From the NCBI GenBank assembly GCA_005881025.1, contig VBFO01000108.1, positions 1 through 36,994 on the forward strand: DNA of 36,994 nt, written 5' to 3'. The DNA is from Chloroflexota bacterium (GTDB lineage Bacteria > Chloroflexota > Dormibacteria > Dormibacterales > Dormibacteraceae). The translations under genes were made by a program, and so were the position numbers. The notes beneath the pieces are model-generated. The model worked only from the letters and a program-made list of their open reading frames with translations. It made no database searches and was not told where the DNA came from. Below are positions 26,617-35,110 of this stretch, piece by piece. Within the stretch, counting starts at the first letter, position 1. Each line of letters starts with the position of its first letter.

Positions 26617-27318
26617 TTAGCGGGCGGCGGCGACCGCGTAGCGCTGGTGATTGAATCCCCAGGCCGCGTATCGCATCAGACCCACCGCCCGGTATCTCGA
26701 TCGCCCCGCCTCGGTCTCTCCACGCTTGATCGCTGTCATCAGGTCGGCGGTGCTGCGGCCGGGAAACTCGGTGTAGGCGCGGCCCACGGCGTCCAGGATG
26801 TGCGCGTCGGACGAGCCGATCTCCGGCGCGCCAAGTCCCAGGTTCAAACGGCGCGCGAGCCGGTTGAATACATAGAACCCCGGTGTTGCGTTCTCGACCT
26901 CGACCGCATCGAAGTCGAGCTCGGCCGCGAGCCATCCGACGCCATGAACCGGGCCGCTACGCACCTGTCTCCCCGTGCGCCAGAAGGGATGAGCGGCGAC
27001 GGCCAGACCACCCTGCTCGTGGATCGCATTCACGGTCGCAGCAGCCGACATCCCCGGCCTGATCCGGCGCTCCAGGAACAGCGCCAGGATGTGCCCGTCG
27101 CGGCTCGACACCTCCTCGCCGACGATCACCTGCAGCCTTCGCCTGCTGCCGGCGCGATCGGCAGCTCTCAGCGCGCCCTCGATCGTGTCGTGATCAGTGA
27201 CTGCTATCACGTCGAGATCGGTGTGCCGGATTACGTGATCCACCAGCTGTGTCGGGCTTGGCCAACCGTCTGAAAAGGTCGTATGCATGTGCAGGTCAGC
27301 CCTACCCAGGACCTTCAT
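26617..27318 (-). CDS. PHP-domain metal-dependent phosphoesterase
   Basis: MKVLGRADLHMHTTFSDGWPSPTQLVDHVIRHTDLDVIAVTDHDTIEGALRAAD...GLAVAAHPFWR...GSSDAHI; alternative start 27330. Confidence 0.9.
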   Translation of the reverse strand: MKVLGRADLHMHTTFSDGWPSPTQLVDHVIRHTDLDVIAVTDHDTIEGALRAADRAGSRRRLQVIVGEEVSSRDGHILALFLERRIRPGMSAAATVNAIHEQGGLAVAAHPFWRTGRQVRSGPVHGVGWLAAELDFDAVEVENATPGFYVFNRLARRLNLGLGAPEIGSSDAHILDAVGRAYTEFPGRSTADLMTAIKRGETEAGRSRYRAVGLMRYAAWGFNHQRYAVAAAR

Positions 27319-27410
27319 CGTTCCGTGCATGCTACGCCCGGCAGGCTTACCATCGAGCTCCTAAGGGTCAACAACGTGCTCCCAACCGCTAGCTGGTGGA
27401 GGTGACCGCA

Positions 27411-29081
27411 GTGGAAGGCTTGATGCAGGACTACGAGCTGACTATGCAGCACGTGATGTGGCGCATGGAACGCCTCCACGCTCGCAGCGAGATCGTCACC
27501 AAGCGCGACCAGGGCGTGCACCGGATGACCAACGGGGACCTGATACCCCGTGTCAACCAGCTCGCCGGAGCCTTGAAGCGGCTGGGAATCAAGCCGGGTG
27601 ATCGGGTGGCGACCCTTAGCTTCAACAACTACCGCCACCTCGAGCTTTATTACGCGGTCCCCTGCATGGGCGCGGTCCTGCACACGCTCAACCTGCGGCT
27701 CTTTCCCCAGCACCTCGAGTTCATCGTCAATGACGCCGAGGACAAGGTCCTCTTCGTCGACCAGGCCCTGGTCGCCCTCCTCAAGCCACTGGCAGGCAAG
27801 ATCCCCAGCGTCAAGCAGATCATCCTGATGACCGACGGTGCGCCGGCTCCGGCCGACCACGGTCTCGGTGAGATGCTCGACTACGAGACCCTGCTCGCTG
27901 CCGAGAGCGACGACTATCCGTGGCCGAAGCTTTCGGAGCGGATGGCGGCGGCAATGTGCTACACGTCTGGCACCACCGGCAACCCGAAGGGCGTCGTCTA
28001 CTCACACCGCTCGCAGTTCATCCACACGATGGGAGTGCTGCAGAAGGACAACCTCGCCATCAGCGAGCAGGACGTCGTGCTGCCGATCGTGCCGATGTTC
28101 CACGCCAACAGCTGGGGCCTTCCGTACGCGATCGGCATGGCCGGCTCCAAAGTCCTGTTCCCCGACAAGTTCATGGGCGATGCCAAATCCGTCTGCGAGC
28201 TGGCAGACCAGGAAGGCGCGACGGTGCTGGCCGGGGTGCCGACGATCTGGATCGGGACCGTCGCGTACTTGAAGGAAACTGGCAAGCGCTTGCCGAAGGT
28301 GCACACGGTCGTTTGCGGTGGATCGGCGGTCCCGCGCTCGCTCATGGAGTCGATGGACGCGCTCGGGCTGCGGATTCTGCATGCATGGGGCATGACCGAG
28401 ACCTCGCCTCTCGGCAGCGTGGCGCGGCCACGGGCCGGCACCAAGCCGGAGGACGAGCTCAACGCCCGGCTTACGCAGGGCGTGATCGTGCCTGCTGTCG
28501 AGATCCGCATCTGCGATGCGGCAACGGGGCAGGAGCTGCCCTGGGATGGGGTGGCCTTCGGTGAGATCCAGGTCCGCGGTCCGTGGATCGCACGCGGCTA
28601 CTACAACGGCTACGACCCGGGAAAGCTCACCGAGGACGGCTGGTTCCGGACCGGCGACGTCGCCAAGATCAGCCCCGATGGATACATCCAGATCGTCGAC
28701 CGCACCAAGGACGTGATCAAGTCGGGCGGCGAGTGGATCTCATCGGTGGAGCTCGAGAACGCGATCATGGCCCACCCCAAGATCATGGAGGCGGCGGTGA
28801 TCGGGCTCGCACATCCGAAATGGGACGAGCGGCCCGTGGCGTTCGCGGTCCCGAAGCCGGAGTTCAAGGGCCAGGTGACGCAGGAAGAGGTCATCGATTT
28901 TCTGCGCGACAAGGTCGCCAAGTGGTGGCTGCCCGATGAGATCCGCTTCATCGACGAGGTGCCCAAGACCTCGGTCGGCAAGTTCGACAAGAAGGTGCTC
29001 CGCTCCAACGCCGAGCCCATCAAGGAAGGTGCGGCGACGACAGGCCGTACCGAGAGCGCGCGACCAAGCGCAAGGGAGTAG
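27411..29081 (+). CDS. AMP-dependent synthetase/ligase (long-chain fatty acyl-CoA ligase-like)
   Basis: AMP-binding motif CYTSGTTGNPKGVVYSHR, AWGMTETSPLG, DGWFRTGDVAKISPDGYIQIVDRTKDVIKSGGEWIS; GTG 27411 follows GGAGGT (ORF opens at 27396). Confidence 0.93.
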   Translation: MEGLMQDYELTMQHVMWRMERLHARSEIVTKRDQGVHRMTNGDLIPRVNQLAGALKRLGIKPGDRVATLSFNNYRHLELYYAVPCMGAVLHTLNLRLFPQHLEFIVNDAEDKVLFVDQALVALLKPLAGKIPSVKQIILMTDGAPAPADHGLGEMLDYETLLAAESDDYPWPKLSERMAAAMCYTSGTTGNPKGVVYSHRSQFIHTMGVLQKDNLAISEQDVVLPIVPMFHANSWGLPYAIGMAGSKVLFPDKFMGDAKSVCELADQEGATVLAGVPTIWIGTVAYLKETGKRLPKVHTVVCGGSAVPRSLMESMDALGLRILHAWGMTETSPLGSVARPRAGTKPEDELNARLTQGVIVPAVEIRICDAATGQELPWDGVAFGEIQVRGPWIARGYYNGYDPGKLTEDGWFRTGDVAKISPDGYIQIVDRTKDVIKSGGEWISSVELENAIMAHPKIMEAAVIGLAHPKWDERPVAFAVPKPEFKGQVTQEEVIDFLRDKVAKWWLPDEIRFIDEVPKTSVGKFDKKVLRSNAEPIKEGAATTGRTESARPSARE

Positions 29082-29085
29082 GGAA

Positions 29086-30039
29086 ATGGCAAAGACCAAA
29101 GTCCGTGAGCACAGGGTCGGTCGCGACCAGATCCACTACAAGTGGGACAACTCCCTGCCGCCGGCGGTCGAGGTCGAAAGCGGTGATGTGGTTCATTTCG
29201 ACACCGAAGAGGTCACCTCCGGCCAGATCAACAAGGGCGACCCCGCTGTCAAGCTGACGCAGCTCGACTTCAACCGCCTTTATCCACTGGGCGGACCGGT
29301 GTTCGTCAAGGGCGCCCAGCCCGGCGATGTCCTCGAGGTCGACATCATCGACCTGAAGCCAGGTGCATGGGGATGGACGGGGATGATCCCCGGCCTGGGC
29401 CTGCTGGCTGCGGATTTTCCGGACCCGTACATCCGCTACTTCGACCTCGGCGACCGCAAGACCGCGGAGCTGCGTAAGGACATCCAGATTCCTCTGGCGC
29501 CCTTCTGCGGAACCATGGGTGTGGCGACCGACGACCCCGGACCGGTGGATGTCCTCCCGCCGACAAAAGGCGCGGGCAACGTCGATACCCGCCACCTGAC
29601 CGCCGGCACGAAGCTCTACCTGCCTGTGTACGTGCCGGGCGCCCTCTTCTCGGCCGGCGACTGCCATGGCGCGCAGGGAGACGGCGAGGTGTGCGTTACC
29701 GGGATCGAATGCCCGATGACGTTCTCACTCCGATTTGGAGTGATCAAGGCCGGACACATGCGGCCCTGGAGCTATCACTTCGTCACCCCGGCAGGAGCGC
29801 TTCAGCCGAAGAGCGACACCCGAGGCTATTACGTCGTGACGGCGCTTGGACCGGACCTGATGGAGAATGCCCGAAACGCGGTTCGGGACACGATCGGCTG
29901 GCTGACCAAGGAGAAGCATCTGAGCCGGGAGGACGCCTATGTCTTGTGCAGCCTGGCCGGCGACCTGCGGATCAGCCAGATCGTCGACCAGCCCAACTGG
30001 GGCGTCTCGTTCTACCTGGCGCTGAGCGTCTTCAACTAG
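29086..30039 (+). CDS. Acetamidase/formamidase family protein
   Basis: MAKTKVREHRVGRDQIHYKWDNSLPPAVEVESGDVVHFDTEE...GPVFVKGAQPGDVLEVDIIDLKPGAWGWTGMIPGLGLL...SAGDCHGAQGDGEVCVTGIECPM. Confidence 0.93.
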   Translation: MAKTKVREHRVGRDQIHYKWDNSLPPAVEVESGDVVHFDTEEVTSGQINKGDPAVKLTQLDFNRLYPLGGPVFVKGAQPGDVLEVDIIDLKPGAWGWTGMIPGLGLLAADFPDPYIRYFDLGDRKTAELRKDIQIPLAPFCGTMGVATDDPGPVDVLPPTKGAGNVDTRHLTAGTKLYLPVYVPGALFSAGDCHGAQGDGEVCVTGIECPMTFSLRFGVIKAGHMRPWSYHFVTPAGALQPKSDTRGYYVVTALGPDLMENARNAVRDTIGWLTKEKHLSREDAYVLCSLAGDLRISQIVDQPNWGVSFYLALSVFN

Positions 30040-30088
30040 CAAAACTGGGGGTAGCCATAGGTCCCTCCGGCATACTGACCGGGCACTA

Positions 30089-32872
30089 GTGGCTACAGCG
30101 CAGCTCGGGAAATACCCGATCGAGGCGGAACTTGGCCGGGGCGCGATGGGCGTCGTCTACCGCTCGACGCACCCACGCCTCGAGATCCCGGTGGCCATCA
30201 AGGTCCTGGCCGAGCAGTACTCGAGCGACCCGAACTTTCGCCAGCGCTTCCACCGCGAAGCGGCGACAGTGGCCGCGCTCAACCACCCGGGCATCGTGCG
30301 CGTGTACGACTTCGACGAGGACGGTCCTGTGCTGTTCATCGTCATGGAGTGGGTCGAGGGACGCTCCATGCGGTCGTGGCTTGACGAGTACGGCCGCTTC
30401 AGCGTCGACGTCTCGGTCGACCTCCTCCAGCAGCTGCTCTCTGCGGTCGGCATCGCACACGACCTCGGCGTCGTACACCGCGACATCAAGCCAGACAACA
30501 TCCTCATCTCCAATCGCGGCAAGACGAAGATCCTCGACTTCGGAATCTCGAAGCTGGTCGACGACAAGCAGCGACTGACCGCGACTGGAAGCATGGTGGG
30601 CACTCCGGCCTACATGGCCCCGGAACAGGTCAAGGGCGAGGGCGTCGATGCGCGCTCCGACATCTACTCGCTCGGCATGATCCTTTACGAGCTCCTCCAC
30701 GGCGAGCCGCCGTTCACCGGGCAGCTGCCCGCGGTGCTGCATTCGCAGGTGTTCGATCGGCCGCGCCCCTCGACTGCGATCCCATCGCCAATCATGGACA
30801 TCATCTGGAAGGCGACCGCGAAGGATCGCGGCGCACGCTTTCAGAGCTGCGAGGAGTTCTCGGGCGCTTTCCACTACATGCCGAAGCCCGCTGCCGCCCA
30901 GCCTCCGATGGAAGCTGTTTCCAATGAGTCTCCTGTCATGGAGCAGGTCGCTCACGCATCACCCGTGCCGGTTCATGGATCGAAGCCTCCCGGTGTCTGC
31001 ACGCACAGCGAATGCGGTGAGAGGCGCGGTTGGGCCTGCGCATACAAGGACCTCATGGGTCGCGAGTGCAAGAGCTGGTGGTGTCGCAGACACATCACAT
31101 TCATCGAGCGCACTCCGTTCTGCCCACGACATGCGAGCGTGATCCGTGCGCTCGCCCCGACCGCCGGCACCATCTTCGAGATCAAGAACCGGCCGGCGGT
31201 CGACGATCGCGCGCTGCCGCTGGCGGCCCTCGTCGCCGAGGACATCGACAAGGACGTGACCGAGCTCGTCCGGCGCCGCTACCAGAACCGAAAGGACATC
31301 ACGCTGGCCACTGACAAAACAGTTCGCCAGACCTGGGCGGGCCGAACCGAGGTCGCCTGGGAGCGCAGCTGGGCCGCCCTCAAGAGCCAGGGCTACCTGG
31401 TGCGAATCGCGATCCGGGTATCGGTCGCCGAGCCAGATCACGTGCAGCTGTTGATCGGAAACACCGTGGTCTTCAAAGAGATCCCGGACTGGATCAGCCG
31501 CAGACGTGACGGCGACGCCCCGGACCACGCCGACCGCGCCCGTTTCGCGAAGAAGATTTTCGCGGCGGTGCTGGACCATGTCGATGAGCCCCAGCCTCTG
31601 CCGCCGATCACCAGCGGCGCCGGCGGGCCACAGATCGAGCCACCGCCTCCTCCCGAGATCAACCGGACCCTGGTCGAGGGCATGGTGCTGCGGCTGGCCT
31701 CGGGGGCGACACGGCTCACCGGTTATGAGATCTCAGAGCACCTCGCGCTGCCGTTCTCCGCTGTGGAGCCCGTGCTGAAGGCGCTGACAACCGACAACTT
31801 CCTGGATGCACTCGGCCTGGCGAACGAGCAGGGCCCGTGGCTTGGCCGCCCACTGCCGGAGAGGATGGCGTACGCGCTCACCAAGCAGGGCAGGGCGCGA
31901 AGCGAGGAGATCGCGCGCGCGAGCACGCGCTACGCGGGACCGGCGCCGGTCTCGATGGCCGAGTACCGGGCCGTGTTGGCCGAAGCTGCAAAGCCGGGCA
32001 CCCTCGACCTGGTCAAGGTCGCCGTCGTGCTCGCGGGCATCGAGCTCGCCCCAGGCGTCGCCGAGGCCGTTCGCGCGGCAGTCAACTCGCGCTCTTCCAT
32101 CTTCATCTACGGTGCGCCCGGTAACGGCAAGACCACGCTCGCCCGCCGCATCGCAGGCCTGCTGGGGGGTCCGATCGTGATCCCTGTGGCGTTGGACATC
32201 GGCGGCGGTGAGGTGATGGCGGTCTTCGATGGCGCCGTGCACCGCCTGGAGGCGAACCAGCCGATCGACAAGCGCTGGCGCCGGATCGCAAGGCCGCTCG
32301 TACAGGTCGGTGGTGAGTTCCAGCTCGAGATGTTCGATCCGACCTGGGAGGAGGGCAGCCGCACATACGGCGCTCCCCTGCAGGTCAAGGCGAACGGCGG
32401 TGTGCTGCTGATCGACGACCTCGGGCGGCAGCGCGTGTCTCCGAAACAGATCCTCGACCGCCTGCTGGTGCCGCTCGAGCAGGAGATCGACTACATGAAC
32501 CTCACTTCCAGCGGACGGAAGGTCGAGGTGCCTTTCTGGGCTCAGCTCGCCCTTTCGACCAACCTGCGGCCGGGCGAGCTGCTCGACGAGGCCTACCTGA
32601 GGCGCCTGTCTTACAAGGTCCTGATGCCGGATCCGACGTGGGACATGTGGTGCCGGATCTTCGAGCGCGAGCGAGAGCGGCTGACGGTCCCGCCGAACCC
32701 GGCCGCGCTGGACTGGATCCGCAGCATGTACGGGGGCCGGCCCCTGCGCGGCAACCACCCGCGAGACCTCCTCGAGCGGCTCATCGACGTCTCGTCGGCC
32801 CGCGGTCAGCGGGCCGAGCTCAGCGTGGAGCTGGTCCAGGCGGCCTGGCAGACGCTGTTCATCGCAGGGTGA
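30089..32872 (+). CDS. Multidomain Ser/Thr protein kinase - Cys/His-rich - AAA+ ATPase fusion (927 aa)
   Basis: Kinase motifs GRGAMGVVYRS, VAIKVL, HRDIKPDNIL, DFGISK, GTPAYMAPEQ; CTHSEC-x8-C...CKSWWCRRH...CPRH; Walker A IYGAPGNGKTTLARRIAG, Walker B-like VLLIDDLG, STNLRPGELLDEAYLRRLSYKV. Confidence 0.9.
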   Translation: MATAQLGKYPIEAELGRGAMGVVYRSTHPRLEIPVAIKVLAEQYSSDPNFRQRFHREAATVAALNHPGIVRVYDFDEDGPVLFIVMEWVEGRSMRSWLDEYGRFSVDVSVDLLQQLLSAVGIAHDLGVVHRDIKPDNILISNRGKTKILDFGISKLVDDKQRLTATGSMVGTPAYMAPEQVKGEGVDARSDIYSLGMILYELLHGEPPFTGQLPAVLHSQVFDRPRPSTAIPSPIMDIIWKATAKDRGARFQSCEEFSGAFHYMPKPAAAQPPMEAVSNESPVMEQVAHASPVPVHGSKPPGVCTHSECGERRGWACAYKDLMGRECKSWWCRRHITFIERTPFCPRHASVIRALAPTAGTIFEIKNRPAVDDRALPLAALVAEDIDKDVTELVRRRYQNRKDITLATDKTVRQTWAGRTEVAWERSWAALKSQGYLVRIAIRVSVAEPDHVQLLIGNTVVFKEIPDWISRRRDGDAPDHADRARFAKKIFAAVLDHVDEPQPLPPITSGAGGPQIEPPPPPEINRTLVEGMVLRLASGATRLTGYEISEHLALPFSAVEPVLKALTTDNFLDALGLANEQGPWLGRPLPERMAYALTKQGRARSEEIARASTRYAGPAPVSMAEYRAVLAEAAKPGTLDLVKVAVVLAGIELAPGVAEAVRAAVNSRSSIFIYGAPGNGKTTLARRIAGLLGGPIVIPVALDIGGGEVMAVFDGAVHRLEANQPIDKRWRRIARPLVQVGGEFQLEMFDPTWEEGSRTYGAPLQVKANGGVLLIDDLGRQRVSPKQILDRLLVPLEQEIDYMNLTSSGRKVEVPFWAQLALSTNLRPGELLDEAYLRRLSYKVLMPDPTWDMWCRIFERERERLTVPPNPAALDWIRSMYGGRPLRGNHPRDLLERLIDVSSARGQRAELSVELVQAAWQTLFIAG

Positions 32873-32878
32873 GTCCGC

Positions 32879-32933
32879 GATTGCGTGCAATCCCACCGAA
32901 TTCACGCGGAATTCCAGCGTTTTGCACGCAATC
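32879..32933. promoter_or_regulatory. Paired TTGC[NN]GCAA palindromes / 12-bp inverted repeat
   Basis: GATTGCGTGCAA (32879-32890) and TTGCACGCAATC (32922-32933) are perfect reverse complements; each holds a TTGCNNGCAA palindrome. Confidence 0.6.
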
Positions 32934-32980
32934 TCGAGCGAGCAGGTCGACCGTATACTTTTCCGTCGCCCCGAAACGCG

Positions 32981-33063
32981 GCGGTGGCGGAATGGCAGAC
33001 GCGCTAGTTTCAGGAGCTAGTGACCGCAAGGTCGTGGAGGTTCAACTCCTCTCCGCCGCACCA
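32981..33063 (+). tRNA. tRNA-Leu(CAG), CCA encoded
   Basis: GCGGTGGCGGAATGGCAGACGCGCTAGTTTCAGGAGCTAG...GGTTCAACTCCTCTCCGCCGCACCA; loop UUCAGGA; TATACT -10-like at about 32955. Confidence 0.93.
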
Positions 33064-33067
33064 ACTC

Positions 33068-33394
33068 TCAGCTAGCCAGGCGTGCCTCCAGCTGTCTCTT
33101 GTTCATCCTCGAGCGGCCACGGATTCCTCGCTCGCGTGCTTCATTCCGGAGCTGGTCGTAAGTCCGCCCACCGGATCCTCGATGCGATCTCAATCCGCCA
33201 CGACGCCCAGACGAGATGTCCTCCACCGATGTCCGGCTGCTCTCGGCGGCCTCGCCTGAACGCGCTCGCTCCTTGTTGACGGTGCGGGCCGCGATCTCCT
33301 CGGCCTTGTCCTCATTCGAACCGCGTTCGAGCAGTCCTTCCTTGATGTGCTCGTACTGACGCTCGCGCTTGTCGCTCCATGCTCGCTGCGGCAT
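33068..33394 (-). CDS. Small basic protein with Rho_N/SAP-like C-terminus (often annotated plasmid stabilization protein)
   Basis: MPQRAWSDKRERQYEHIKEGLLERGSNEDKAEEIAARTVNKERARSGE...YDQLRNEARERGIRGRSRMNKRQLEARL. Confidence 0.8.
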   Translation of the reverse strand: MPQRAWSDKRERQYEHIKEGLLERGSNEDKAEEIAARTVNKERARSGEAAESSRTSVEDISSGRRGGLRSHRGSGGRTYDQLRNEARERGIRGRSRMNKRQLEARLAS

Positions 33395-33405
33395 TCACAC
33401 CTCCT

Positions 33406-34584
33406 CTACTTGACAACGCCCTCGGCTCCTGGTTCGACCAGCAGCGAATCCGTGCCGCGGGATGGAGGTCTTAGGCTGACAGCGGAGACGAGCACGGCCA
33501 GCGCCGCCGCGAGCGGGATCGCAAGAGCGGTGCGCAGACCGACGCGATCCGATGTGGAACCGATCAAGAACGGGCCAACTATCGAGCCCGCGTAGCCGGC
33601 TCCCGTCACGATGCTCAACGCGGTGCCGCTGCGAGCCAAATTTGCTCCAGCGCTGAATGCGAGGGGCACCATCACGGCGCAACCGGCGCCGACCAGCATG
33701 AAGCCGGCGATGGCGGTCAGCGGAGCCGGGAACGCGATCGCGACGCCGACCCCGGTGGCAGACACCAGCGCGCCGGTGGCGGCAACCACGGCCGGGCTGG
33801 TTCGAGCGGTGAACCGGTCTGCTGTGAATCGAACTGCCGTCATCGCGAGTGCGAAAGCGACGCCGACGGTCGCCGCGAGTCCTAGCCCCGTCTGACCGAC
33901 ATCGCGGAGGTAGATGGGTCCCCAGTCGCCACCTCCGCTCTCGACCATGATGCCGAGGAACGCGATCGCGCTCACGCCGACCACCGCAGTACCGATCCGC
34001 CACCTGGTCGTACCGCTCGGGAGCATCGTGGTGGCGCCGCCACGTGTGTCGGGCAGGCCGGACAGCAGCGGCACCGAGACTGCGCCAACCACGACAGCGA
34101 CGAACATGTAATGCGGGAGAGGACCGATACCCAGCGATGCCGCCACAGCGGACCCGACGGCTCCTGCGATGAACCCGACGCTCCAGAAGCCATGAAATCC
34201 GTTGATCATCGGGCGTCCGGCTTGGCGCTCCATCTCTGCCGCCTGCGAGTTCTCCAGCACGTCGAGAAAGCCCCCGAGTATGCCGAGCAAAAAGAATGAC
34301 AAGGCGAACAGACCAAATACAGGTGCCACCGCAGGTCCGATGAGCAGTGCAAGGATGACGAGCGTTCCGCCCCGCACCAGGCGGCGGGCACCCCATGCCA
34401 TCACTGGTCTCGCCAGCGCCGCGCCCGCCACAGCGCCGACCGCGTAGGCAAGAAAAACAAGCCCCACCTGGCCGTCGGATAGGCCAAGGCTCTCTTTGAA
34501 AGCAGGCATACGCGGGACCAGGCTTCCCGCGATGGTTCCGAAGCAGAAAAAGGCCGCGGACACCGCCATACGAGGACGCCCCAT
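33406..34584 (-). CDS. MFS transporter
   Basis: MGRPRMAVSAAFFCFGTIAGSLVPRMPAFKESLGLSDGQVGLVFLAYAVGAVAGAAL; about 12 hydrophobic segments; ORF extends to 34653. Confidence 0.87.
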   Translation of the reverse strand: MGRPRMAVSAAFFCFGTIAGSLVPRMPAFKESLGLSDGQVGLVFLAYAVGAVAGAALARPVMAWGARRLVRGGTLVILALLIGPAVAPVFGLFALSFFLLGILGGFLDVLENSQAAEMERQAGRPMINGFHGFWSVGFIAGAVGSAVAASLGIGPLPHYMFVAVVVGAVSVPLLSGLPDTRGGATTMLPSGTTRWRIGTAVVGVSAIAFLGIMVESGGGDWGPIYLRDVGQTGLGLAATVGVAFALAMTAVRFTADRFTARTSPAVVAATGALVSATGVGVAIAFPAPLTAIAGFMLVGAGCAVMVPLAFSAGANLARSGTALSIVTGAGYAGSIVGPFLIGSTSDRVGLRTALAIPLAAALAVLVSAVSLRPPSRGTDSLLVEPGAEGVVK

Positions 34585-34621
34585 TCGGGGAAGGCTAAAG
34601 GCTCTCACTAGACTGGCTGGA

Positions 34622-35110
34622 GTGGCGGCCGGCCCGCGCGACCCCGTCTTCACGCTTTATCGCACGCTGCTGGCATACGGCGCGGTCGCGATCCTCATCC
34701 TCCTCGCCGGCGCGGCAGAGTTCATCTACTTCGAGCCTTTCGGCAAGCCGGCCGGGGTCACGGTTCACATCGCGGGCGTGTACAGGTACGACCCCACGAC
34801 TCACAAGACCCTCGGTCCCGATCAGCGCACCTTCACGCGCAGCGACTCGTTTGCAGCCGTCGTCGACTGGTCAGGGCTTCCGGATTCGATCACTGTCCAG
34901 GCCATCTGGTACGACGCTTTCCAGAATGTAGTTGGTGGCGTGGGTCCGGGAAGGCCCTCAGAGCTCTCTGCCGACACCGTGATCCCGGCCAAGGTGGCTG
35001 AAGGGCTCAAGTACCACCTCCCAGGCCAGTACATCTTCGCTGTGGAAAGGCTCGACGGGAACCTCCCGGTCGAGGTGCTGGGAAGGCGCATCGTGCTGGT
35101 GGAGCGCTGA
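34622..35110 (+). CDS. Hypothetical protein with N-terminal TM and extracytoplasmic domain
   Basis: (V)AAGPRDPVFTLYRTLLAYGAVAILILLAGAAEFIYFEPFGKPAGVTVHIAGVYRYD...; ATGA-type overlap with the PrsW-like gene. Confidence 0.72.
   Translation: MAAGPRDPVFTLYRTLLAYGAVAILILLAGAAEFIYFEPFGKPAGVTVHIAGVYRYDPTTHKTLGPDQRTFTRSDSFAAVVDWSGLPDSITVQAIWYDAFQNVVGGVGPGRPSELSADTVIPAKVAEGLKYHLPGQYIFAVERLDGNLPVEVLGRRIVLVER

Noticed and set aside
30071-30091. Leaderless promoter for the kinase gene (CATACT then GTG)
   Set aside because: 12-nt spacing and weak -10 make it less convincing than the 25-kb pair.
31733-32905. 390-aa minus-strand ORF opposite the kinase-AAA gene
   Set aside because: Antisense shadow; plus strand has clear AAA motifs.
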